Assembly (NCBI GenBank): GCA_021809895.1
Contig: JAJZJU010000014.1
Coordinates: 1 to 35,354, forward strand
Source of the DNA: a bacterium
GTDB taxonomy: Bacteria > Chloroflexota > Dormibacteria > Aeolococcales > Bog-877
DNA: 35,354 bases
Reading direction: 5' to 3'
The first letter of the stretch is position 1; each line of letters starts with the position of its first letter. Below are positions 29,931 through 35,354 of this stretch, in pieces. Made by a program: the position numbers and the translations under genes. The notes beneath the pieces were generated by a model. The model had not been told where the DNA came from. It did not search any database and saw nothing but the letters and a program-made list of their open reading frames with translations.

Positions 29931-30503
29931 ATGGTGCACGTGACCGCGGGTAGCGGCGCCCGGCCCAGCAAGCAGGAGTACCTGATGCTGCTGGCTCTGG
30001 CGGCGCGCACGAGAGCCGACTGCCTGGGCCGGCGGGTCGGGGCGGTGGTGGTGCGTGACGACCGAGTGCTCAGCACCGGCTACAACGGCACCCCGATCGG
30101 CATGCCCAACTGCACCGAGGGCGGGTGCCACCGCTGCCTGAACCGCCAGACTGAGCTCTACCCCGAGGGCAGGGGCTACGACCTGTGCGTGTGCGTGCAT
30201 GCCGAGCAGAACGCGCTGCTGGCGGCGGCGCGCTTCGGCCAGTCGACCCTGGGGGCCACCCTCCACACCACCATGCGCCCATGCTTCGGCTGCCTCAAGG
30301 AGGCCCTGCAGGCGGGGATCGTGGCGGTCCACTACCTGAGCGACTGGTCGTCTGGGGACGGCGAGGATCAGGAAGCCCTCAACACCCAGTACGCCGCCCT
30401 GCGGTCGCGTTTTTCGGAGTTCGCCAAGGTGGAGGTGCCGCTGGCAGCTCTTCACCCCCTGCTGGCCGAGCTGGAGAAGGAGGGCAACCTTGAGCGACGA
30501 TGA
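29931..30503 (+). CDS. dCMP deaminase (ComEB-like cytidine/deoxycytidylate deaminase)
   Basis: Zinc enzyme deaminating dCMP to dUMP for thymidylate synthesis. Catalytic zinc motif: H90-A-E92 and P-C118-F-G-C121. An additional structural zinc site is suggested by C-T-E-G-G-C-H-R-C before it, as in the ComEB/dCMP deaminase group. A C-terminal helical extension makes it 190 residues. ATG 29931 follows AAGGTGGGG. The next gene starts inside its last 14 bases. Confidence 0.92.
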   Translation: MVHVTAGSGARPSKQEYLMLLALAARTRADCLGRRVGAVVVRDDRVLSTGYNGTPIGMPNCTEGGCHRCLNRQTELYPEGRGYDLCVCVHAEQNALLAAARFGQSTLGATLHTTMRPCFGCLKEALQAGIVAVHYLSDWSSGDGEDQEALNTQYAALRSRFSEFAKVEVPLAALHPLLAELEKEGNLERR

Positions 30504-31059
30504 CCGTTGCGAGGCGCCCAGGGTGGCAGCGGCCTGGCCCGCTGCGCTGTTGACCGTGAGCGACCTCGGGTCGCGCGGACAGCGCGAGGATCGCAGTGGG
30601 GATTGGCTGATGCGGCGCCTCCCCGACCTGCCCGCCAGAGTGGTGCTCCGTGACATCCTGCCCGACGAGCCCGACCAGGTGTCGCGCTGGATCCGCCGCA
30701 CCGTCCTCAAGCTCAACCCCGCCCTCATCATCTGCACGGGCGGCACCGGGCTCCACCCCCGTGACCGCACCCCGGAGGCCTTGCTGGCGGTGGCCGATTA
30801 CTCCGTCCCGGGTTTCGGTGAGGCGATGCGACGAGCGGGCGTGGAGCACACCCCGCACGCGATCCTTTCCCGCCAGGTGGCCGTGGTTTTGGGGGCCACC
30901 ATGGTGGTCGCGCTGCCGGGAGCACTGAAAGCCACCCAGGAGAGTCTGGAGGCGGTCTGGACAGCTCTTCCCCACGCGTTGGAGATGATCGCGGGTCTGC
31001 CGGAGGCGAGCACCGAGGCCGGTCATCAGGGCCATAGGAAGACCAGGGGAGCTCGGTAG
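30490..31059 (+). CDS. MoaB/Mog-family molybdopterin-binding protein
   Basis: 189-residue protein with the MPT-binding fold of MoaB/MogA, which adenylate molybdopterin in cofactor synthesis. The glycine motif is I-C-T-G-G-T-G-L, followed by R-D-x-T-P-E-A and the pocket motif V-A-L-P-G in its second half; the opening T-V-S-D-L-G-S-R-G also fits. The start is TTG 30490, with AAGGAGG seven bases upstream, lying within the dCMP deaminase gene (overlap of 14 bases). No other molybdenum-cofactor gene is nearby, so its working partners are elsewhere. Confidence 0.9.
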   Translation: MSDDDRCEAPRVAAAWPAALLTVSDLGSRGQREDRSGDWLMRRLPDLPARVVLRDILPDEPDQVSRWIRRTVLKLNPALIICTGGTGLHPRDRTPEALLAVADYSVPGFGEAMRRAGVEHTPHAILSRQVAVVLGATMVVALPGALKATQESLEAVWTALPHALEMIAGLPEASTEAGHQGHRKTRGAR

Positions 31060-31062
31060 AAT
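31057..31062 (+). promoter_or_regulatory. Candidate -10 box for leaderless HAD transcript
   Basis: TAGAAT overlaps the end of the upstream gene (stop at 31057-31059) and ends seven bases before GTG 31070. There is no ribosome site in the gap. The -35 region is not recognisable. Confidence 0.45.
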
Positions 31063-31069
31063 CGGCCGT

Positions 31070-31765
31070 GTGCCGTATCGAGGCGTCATCTTCGACCTCT
31101 ACGGCACCCTCATAGACGGCTGGGACCTATCCCAGTCGCGAGACCGCACCGCCGAATTGTCCGCCGCACTCAGAGCCCCCCTCGAGCCGTTCCAGGAGCT
31201 GATGGAACGCACCTACACGGAGCGGGCCACCGCCGCTCTGGGAGATCTGCCGGCGATGCTGCTCGAACTGTGTCGGCGAATCGGGCACAGTCCGGCACCG
31301 GCCGACCTGGAGCGGGCCGCCAGGCTTCGAGTGGAGCAGTTCCGATCTGTGCTCAGCCAACCGCGAGAGGAGACGCCCTCGCTCCTTGCCACCCTGCGAG
31401 ACCGGGGGCTGCGGGTCGGGGTCATCAGCGACTCGTCGTCGGAAACCCCCGAGATCTGGCCAACCCTGGGATGGGCGGCTCCCATAGAGACGGCGCTGTT
31501 CTCGTGGACCGAGAAGCTCCGCAAGCCGGCCCCCGAGCTCTATCGAAAGGCGCTGGTCAGGTTGGGCCTGCAAGCCGCCGAGGCTCTCTACATCGGTGAC
31601 GGCGGCAGCCACGAGCTCAGCGGTGCGGAAGCCTGCGGCCTGCGGGCCCTGCGCATCTGCCACCACCCGGGCGATCCCGAGGCGCACCTGCAGTTCGACC
31701 CGGATCTGGCCTGGCATGGCACCGAGATCGGGACCTTGACCGAGGCTCTTGGCGTCATCTCCTGA
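31070..31765 (+). CDS. HAD-family hydrolase
   Basis: 231-residue haloacid-dehalogenase-type phosphatase. Motif I is F-D-L-Y-G-T-L (nucleophile Asp; the usual acid-base Asp two residues on is Tyr, as in a number of HAD members), motif II is V-I-S-D-S-S-S, the motif III Lys is in K-L-R-K-P-A-P, and motif IV is Y-I-G-D-G-G-S-H-E-L. An alpha-helical cap follows motif I. The replacement of the second Asp may mean a dehalogenase-like or altered activity. GTG 31070 starts at the predicted transcription start. Substrate unknown. Confidence 0.88.
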   Translation: MPYRGVIFDLYGTLIDGWDLSQSRDRTAELSAALRAPLEPFQELMERTYTERATAALGDLPAMLLELCRRIGHSPAPADLERAARLRVEQFRSVLSQPREETPSLLATLRDRGLRVGVISDSSSETPEIWPTLGWAAPIETALFSWTEKLRKPAPELYRKALVRLGLQAAEALYIGDGGSHELSGAEACGLRALRICHHPGDPEAHLQFDPDLAWHGTEIGTLTEALGVIS

Positions 31766-31836
31766 CCACCAGCGCCAAACGGGCCAAGCACAAGGCGGGC
31801 GCATACTGGGCGCGCACTCATCTTCTGGAGGGGATT

Positions 31837-32493
31837 GTGGAACAGATCCAGCCGGTGATCACCATCTCCTCGGCCTACGGCACCGGCGGTGAACAGGTGG
31901 GACGCACCGTCGCGGCCCGCCTGGGGCTAGCCTTTCTGGACCGCGCCATCCCAGCCACCGTGGCCAAGGAGGTGATGGCCTCCTTCGAGGACATCGCCTA
32001 CCAGGAGAGCCACCCGGCCCACGGCCTGGGAGAGTGGATAGGGTTCTTCTCGCCGCTGGGCTCAGCCTGGCTGGGGGTGCCGGATCCGCTTGAGCCATGG
32101 CACAGTGAGCGGGAATACATAGCTCACACCGAGTCGGTCATGTGGCGCGCGGCCGAGCACGGGGTCGTGATCCTGGGCAGAGGAGCCTCGATGGTGCTGG
32201 GCGACCTTCCGGGGGCGCTGCATGTGCGCTTGGACGGGCCGCCCAAGCTGAGAATCCTGCAAGCGGTGGAGCTGGGCGGCGTCGACCAGCGGGAGGCTCA
32301 GCGAGCCCAGAAGGAGACGGACTCCGCGCGTCGCCACTACCTGCAGCACTTCTACAAGGCCGACATCCGCGACCCTGCCCTCTACCACCTCTGGATTGAC
32401 GCCACCGCCCTGCCGTTGGCGGCCTGCGCCGACCTGATCAGCCGGGCGGCCATGGCCCGCCATGAAGCCGAGGAGGCGGCCCACAGCCCCTAG
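31837..32493 (+). CDS. Cytidylate-kinase-like family protein
   Basis: 218-residue P-loop protein of the cytidylate kinase-like family (Cytidylate_kin2). The opening I-T-I-S-S-A-Y-G-T-G-G-E-Q-V-G is the phosphate-binding region, L-D-R follows, then G-R-G-A-S-M-V-L and H-V-R-L-D-G-P. True cytidylate kinases differ in length and the CMP site, so the substrate is unproved. GTG 31837 has GGAGGGG directly upstream, and CATACT (31802-31807) is a fitting -10 box with a leader of about 22 bases, unlike the leaderless genes nearby. Confidence 0.87.
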   Translation: MEQIQPVITISSAYGTGGEQVGRTVAARLGLAFLDRAIPATVAKEVMASFEDIAYQESHPAHGLGEWIGFFSPLGSAWLGVPDPLEPWHSEREYIAHTESVMWRAAEHGVVILGRGASMVLGDLPGALHVRLDGPPKLRILQAVELGGVDQREAQRAQKETDSARRHYLQHFYKADIRDPALYHLWIDATALPLAACADLISRAAMARHEAEEAAHSP

Positions 32494-32509
32494 CCAGGAG
32501 GACGGGGCA

Positions 32510-32538
32510 GATTACATAGCTAGCCTATCTATATAATC
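32510..32538 (+). promoter_or_regulatory. Palindromic operator overlapping the marR-mfs promoter
   Basis: A 29-base imperfect palindrome centred on 32524: 12 of 14 base pairs match, with outer arms GATTA/TAATC and inner ATAG/CTAT. It covers the TATAAT -10 box (32532-32537), which ends six bases before GTG 32544. The AT-rich composition contrasts sharply with its surroundings. MarR proteins bind such sites and usually repress their own operon, so this is very likely the autoregulatory operator; binding is inferred. Confidence 0.7.
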
Positions 32539-32543
32539 TCGCG

Positions 32544-33041
32544 GTGCCGAACTCGCTGCCGCCTGGGCCCGACTCAAGTGAGGCCACGCGCCGGTTGGCG
32601 CTGCTGCTACGGCCGGTCCTGACAGCCATCACCGTCTCCTGGCGACGAGAGCTGTCGGGCGCTGTCCCTGTGAGCGTCAGTCAGGCCCAGATTCTTTACG
32701 CCTTGAGCCCAGGTCCAGCCCACATCTCCCAGCTGGCCCGGGCAAACGGGATCACCGGCCCTTCCGCCACCGTGATGGTGGGCCGCATGGAAGCAGCCGG
32801 CCTGGTCCAGCGGAGATCGGATCCCAACGACGGGCGCTCCGTCCTGGTGGAGCTGACCGCTTCCGGACAAGCGTTGCTGGCCGAGGTCTCTACGACCAGA
32901 GCGGAACTTCTGAGGGCCCGACTGGAGACCCTGAGCAGGGAAGACCTAGCCACTTTGGCACTGGCCATCCCGGCGCTCGAGCACCTGCAGTCAGCTTGGG
33001 AACGGCCCGGCGGTGCACCTATTGCCACCCGTCGTGGCTGA
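32544..33041 (+). CDS. MarR-family transcriptional regulator
   Basis: 165-residue winged-helix regulator. The recognition region is I-S-Q-L-A-R-A-N-G-I-T-G-P-S-A-T-V-M-V-G, the wing contains R-R-S-D-P-N-D-G-R-S-V-L-V, and flanking helices form the dimer interface. GTG 32544 coincides with the predicted transcription start downstream of TATAAT, so translation is probably leaderless. The MFS gene starts within its 3' end, a classic regulator-exporter pair in which a ligand relieves repression. The ligand is not deducible from sequence. Confidence 0.93.
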   Translation: MPNSLPPGPDSSEATRRLALLLRPVLTAITVSWRRELSGAVPVSVSQAQILYALSPGPAHISQLARANGITGPSATVMVGRMEAAGLVQRRSDPNDGRSVLVELTASGQALLAEVSTTRAELLRARLETLSREDLATLALAIPALEHLQSAWERPGGAPIATRRG

Positions 33042-34260
33042 GCACCAGACCGTCTCCACCAATAGCGAGTTCTTCAACCAGCCCAAGGCAGTCTGGGCGG
33101 TCGCTTTCGCATGCGTGGTCGGCTTCATGGGGATAGGCTTGGTCGACCCCATTCTGCCCGCGATAGCCCGGGGGCTGCGGGCCAGCCCCAGCCAGGTCGA
33201 GCTTCTCTTCACCAGCTATTTTGGGGTGACCGCGGTGATGATGTTGGTCACAGGGGTGGTCTCCAGTCGCCTGGGTCCCCGCACCACTCTGCTCGCCGGG
33301 CTGCTGGTGATCGTGGTCTTTGCGAGCCTCTCAGGCTCCTCCGGCAGCGTCGGCGAGCTGGTGGGGATGCGAGCCGGATGGGGCCTGGGCAACGCCCTCT
33401 TCATCGCCACCGCCCTGGCTGTGATCGTCGGCTCTGCCACCGGGGGCGTCCCCGGGGCGATCATCCTCTACGAGTCCGCTCTTGGACTGGGCATTTCGAT
33501 GGGTCCGCTGGTTGGAGGGCTCCTTGGAGGGATCAGCTGGCGTGGTCCCTTCTTCGGGACGGCCACCCTGATGGCGATCGGATTCGCGCTGGTGGCGACG
33601 CTGCTGGGACCGGTGCCAAAACCGGCTCGACCCACGGGCTTCCTGGACCCGCTGCGGGCGGTGCGCGACCCCGGGCTCCGCACCATCGCGGTGATGGCGC
33701 TCTTCTACAACTTCGGCTTCTTCACCATCCTCGCCTACACCCCGTTCGTCATTCACCAGAGCGTGCACGTGCTGGGCCTGATCTATTTCGGATGGGGGGT
33801 GCTGCTGGCGATCACCGCGGTCTTCTTGGCGCCCCGCCTGGAGCGGAGGTTCGGGACGGTCATCCCCCTGTATGGAGTGCTGGCCTCGCTCACGGCACTG
33901 CTGGCGATCATGGCGTTGGTGCCGCGCCTGGGCATCATCGTGGCGGTGATCGCATCCGGAGCGGTGCTCGGTGTGAACAACACCCTGGTGACCCAGGCGG
34001 CCATGACCGTCAGCCGCGCGGAGCGCCCGGTCGCGTCCGCCGGCTACAACTTCGTGCGCTGGATCGGCGGCGCGGTCGCGCCCTGGCTGGCCGGAGAGCT
34101 GGCCGTGAAGGTGGGAGCGCGGGTGCCCTTCGTGGTCGGAGCCGTTGGGGTGGCGCTCGGAGCCGCGGTCCTGGCCAGTGGTCGGCGCCACCTGGGCGCG
34201 CTGCCTCAGATGCCCCAGCACTCGCGACGCGAGCCCCAGGTTGGAGACGCGGTCGAGTAG
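33034..34260 (+). CDS. MFS transporter (drug-efflux-like)
   Basis: About 408 residues with 12 predicted membrane helices in two six-helix halves. It opens with a soluble N-terminus containing F-F-N-Q-P-K-A-V-W-A-V-A, followed by the helix-1 motif G-L-V-D-P-I-L-P-A-I-A, and a motif-A-like region S-S-R-L-G-P-R-T. It resembles DHA1-type exporters. GTG 33034 overlaps the marR stop by 8 bases (GTGGCTGA); GTG 33013 is an upstream alternative. Regulation by the neighbouring MarR is expected. Substrate unknown. Confidence 0.9.
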   Translation: MAEHQTVSTNSEFFNQPKAVWAVAFACVVGFMGIGLVDPILPAIARGLRASPSQVELLFTSYFGVTAVMMLVTGVVSSRLGPRTTLLAGLLVIVVFASLSGSSGSVGELVGMRAGWGLGNALFIATALAVIVGSATGGVPGAIILYESALGLGISMGPLVGGLLGGISWRGPFFGTATLMAIGFALVATLLGPVPKPARPTGFLDPLRAVRDPGLRTIAVMALFYNFGFFTILAYTPFVIHQSVHVLGLIYFGWGVLLAITAVFLAPRLERRFGTVIPLYGVLASLTALLAIMALVPRLGIIVAVIASGAVLGVNNTLVTQAAMTVSRAERPVASAGYNFVRWIGGAVAPWLAGELAVKVGARVPFVVGAVGVALGAAVLASGRRHLGALPQMPQHSRREPQVGDAVE

Positions 34261-34327
34261 CCACGGGGCGCCGCTGCTGGGACGACGGCCCGGCGGCGGC
34301 ACGACGGCTGCCAAGTGCTGAGCGAGG

Positions 34328-34450
34328 TATGCTAACGGCAGCCCAAGGCAGTAGCCGCGGGAAGTGGCCCCAGGTTTACCGACGGATGCGCGGGACCCTG
34401 GGGCCGCGGCGTTTCAGAGGGTCCGCAGCAGTGACCGCTTTTGCTAAGCG
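34328..34450 (+). ncRNA. Possible structured RNA or regulatory element
   Basis: The 228-base gap between the MFS and DUF6788 genes has no ORF of note but holds a TATGCT -10-like box (34328-34333) and several complementary segments. GGCCCCAGG (34366-34374) pairs with CCTGGGGCC (34397-34405), extended by CCGC/GCGG outside a bulge. GGACCCT (34393-34399) can instead pair with AGGGTCC (34418-34424), so the two folds exclude each other. A third hairpin CGCTT/AAGCG (34436-34450) follows. I cannot match it to a known RNA family. Confidence 0.3.
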
Positions 34451-34488
34451 AGCATGAATAGGGCAGGGGAAGGGGCGGGCATCTGAGA

Positions 34489-34878
34489 TCAGACGCGGTC
34501 GGCCCCAGACCGGCGGCGGGGAGGTGGGCTTGAAGGTGCGTCCACCATCTCCATGGTCAGCTGCTGGAGGTCAGCGAGGAGCCTCCTGAGGCGCTTGGCG
34601 CTCTCGAACAGCGGTCGGTACTCGGCGACCTCCTCGGGGGTGAGCAGACGGGTGACTGTCTTGTTGTCGACCTTGCGAGTCCAGCGTGCGTAGGGACCGT
34701 GGAGCTTGGGTGGGTCGTGGTGACATGCGCAACTGGGCTTGCCGCAGCGCTGGGACTCCACGACCAGTGAGCCTGGAAGGGCAAAGTCCGCCTCGCCGAG
34801 TTCTTTGACGAGCCGCGCTTTGGCCGTTCGCTGCGCCTTGGTCGGTCTCACTGGAGGCATCTCCTCATGGTCACTCAT
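34489..34878 (-). CDS. DUF6788 family protein
   Basis: 129-residue basic protein matching DUF6788 from memory: a core G-S-L-V-V-E-S-Q-R-C-G-K-P-S-C-A-C with three cysteines, then H-G-P-Y-A-R-W-T-R-K-V and a helical tail. The cysteines suggest a metal site and the basic charge suggests nucleic-acid contact, but no function is established. ATG 34878 has GGAGGG five bases upstream. It is divergent from a transposase gene across a palindromic 64-base gap. Relatives are often met next to insertion sequences, so it may be an accessory gene of the element. Confidence 0.8.
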   Translation of the reverse strand: MSDHEEMPPVRPTKAQRTAKARLVKELGEADFALPGSLVVESQRCGKPSCACHHDPPKLHGPYARWTRKVDNKTVTRLLTPEEVAEYRPLFESAKRLRRLLADLQQLTMEMVDAPSSPPPRRRSGADRV

Positions 34879-34889
34879 GCTACCCTCCG

Positions 34890-34920
34890 TGCTGTCCGGC
34901 GTATACTACGCCGGACAGCA
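34890..34920. promoter_or_regulatory. 14-bp-arm palindrome between DUF6788 and transposase
   Basis: Perfect 14-base inverted arms (34890-34903 and 34907-34920) flank TAC. The centre contains TATACT, a good -10 hexamer on the + strand, and the complementary strand also reads GTATAC there. It could be an operator, a bidirectional promoter or an end or target of the insertion sequence. Confidence 0.55.
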
Positions 34921-34942
34921 GCACCCGGAGCTGGGCAGAGGT

Positions 34943-35354
34943 ATGCAGGCACTGGACAAACGAGTCCTCCACGCCACCTGGACCGCCTTCTCGGCCCGGT
35001 TGCCTCCCCGCCCCCCAGACCAGCATCCCCTGCACTGTCACCGGCCCCGGATTCCCGACCAGGCCTGCTTCGAGGCGATCGTCTTTCGCCTTGTGACTGG
35101 CTGCTCTTGGTCCACCGCTGGGCGTCTCGGCAAAGGCAGCGCTACCACCTTGCGTTCCCGGCGGGATTGCTGGCTTGCACTCGGCGCCTTCGATGCCACC
35201 TTCGAAGAGGCGCTCCGCGGCTACGATCGGATCATCGGCCTCGACTTCTCCGAGGTCGCCATCGACGGCAGCTTGCAGAAGGCCCCTTGCGGTGGCGAGG
35301 GAACTGGCCCCAATCCCACCGACCGCGGCAAGGCTGGCTGGAAATGGTCAATCG
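34943..35354 (+). CDS. IS5-family-like transposase, N-terminal part (cut by window end)
   Basis: The first 137 codons of a DDE transposase run off the window. The N-terminal helix-turn-helix region (P-D-Q-A-C-F-E-A-I-V-F-R-L-V-T-G-C-S-W) and the first catalytic Asp in V-A-I-D-G-S-L-Q-K-A are typical of IS5-type elements. ATG 34943 is preceded by a weak AGAGG site. Whether the gene is intact cannot be seen. It marks an insertion-sequence region starting near 34880 or with the DUF6788 gene. Confidence 0.85.
   Translation, partial: MQALDKRVLHATWTAFSARLPPRPPDQHPLHCHRPRIPDQACFEAIVFRLVTGCSWSTAGRLGKGSATTLRSRRDCWLALGAFDATFEEALRGYDRIIGLDFSEVAIDGSLQKAPCGGEGTGPNPTDRGKAGWKWSI

Larger units (their letters stand above)
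34880..35354 (+). mobile_element. Insertion sequence, IS5-like (left part)
   Basis: Inferred from the transposase and the palindrome upstream of it. The left boundary is not defined: no terminal repeat can be confirmed without the right end, which lies outside the window. The element may also include the divergent DUF6788 gene. Confidence 0.45.

Noticed and set aside
34328-34390. SRP RNA candidate, because of short segments resembling the conserved GCAGCCAAGGCAG and TTTACC pieces
   Set aside because: The segments occur in the wrong order and the conserved GGAAGGAAGC core is absent.
34943-35354. Pseudogenised transposase
   Set aside because: The reading frame is open to the end of the window, so truncation cannot be distinguished from the window edge.

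Overview
The window is uniformly GC-rich bacterial DNA with densely packed genes, frequent GTG and TTG starts, many 4-base stop/start overlaps and few intergenic gaps. Several families point to a high-GC soil lineage of the Terrabacteria (Actinomycetota, Chloroflexota or Candidatus Dormibacterota): a DUF3151 protein, a moxR2-type locus arranged like the one in mycobacteria, a GlpX-type fructose bisphosphatase, a divergent ATP-type PEP carboxykinase, and first genes of transcription units that appear leaderless. Dormibacterota or a related Chloroflexota-side lineage is my guess; no rRNA or universal marker here settles it.

Layout. 1-3667: the end of an amidohydrolase gene, two peptide/nickel-type ABC permeases and an aldehyde dehydrogenase, on the + strand. 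3678-4700: a zinc-ribbon-like hypothetical and a small membrane protein. 4687-12668: RDD protein (-), SpoIIM-like protein (+), ispH (+), then a tightly coupled minus-strand operon of a multi-pass membrane protein, DUF4129, DUF4350, MoxR ATPase and DUF58. 12669-15277: a doubtful small ORF, a secreted coiled-coil/CHAP peptidoglycan hydrolase and a DHH phosphoesterase. 15274-19113: DUF3151, tRNA-Glu(CTC), a GH15 glucanase-like enzyme and a secreted glucosaminidase, all on the minus strand. 19208-24993: a membrane pseudokinase (-), MreB (+) and a single polypeptide joining a RodA/FtsW-type SEDS glycosyltransferase to a class B penicillin-binding protein (-). 25164-32493: response-regulator receiver, DUF971, glpX, CBS/zinc-ribbon protein, pckA, cysteine hydrolase, dCMP deaminase, MoaB/Mog-like protein, HAD phosphatase and a cytidylate-kinase-like protein. 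32510-34260: a MarR regulator with a palindromic operator over its promoter, overlapped by an MFS exporter gene. 34261-35354: a structured intergenic element, a DUF6788 gene and the start of an IS5-like transposase cut by the window edge.

How the genes fit together. Three themes stand out. The first is cell-wall growth: MreB, the RodA-PBP2 fusion, the neighbouring pseudokinase and two secreted wall hydrolases; mreC and mreD are not in the window. The second is the MoxR/DUF58 chaperone-like locus with membrane partners. The third is central and nucleotide metabolism (glpX and pckA for gluconeogenesis, ispH for isoprenoids, dCMP deaminase). The most notable observations are the SEDS-PBP fusion, a pseudokinase divergent from mreB, the recurring -10 box placed 6-9 bases before start codons, a near-perfect operator at marR, a palindrome made from two convergent stop codons, and a 14-bp-arm palindrome between DUF6788 and the transposase.
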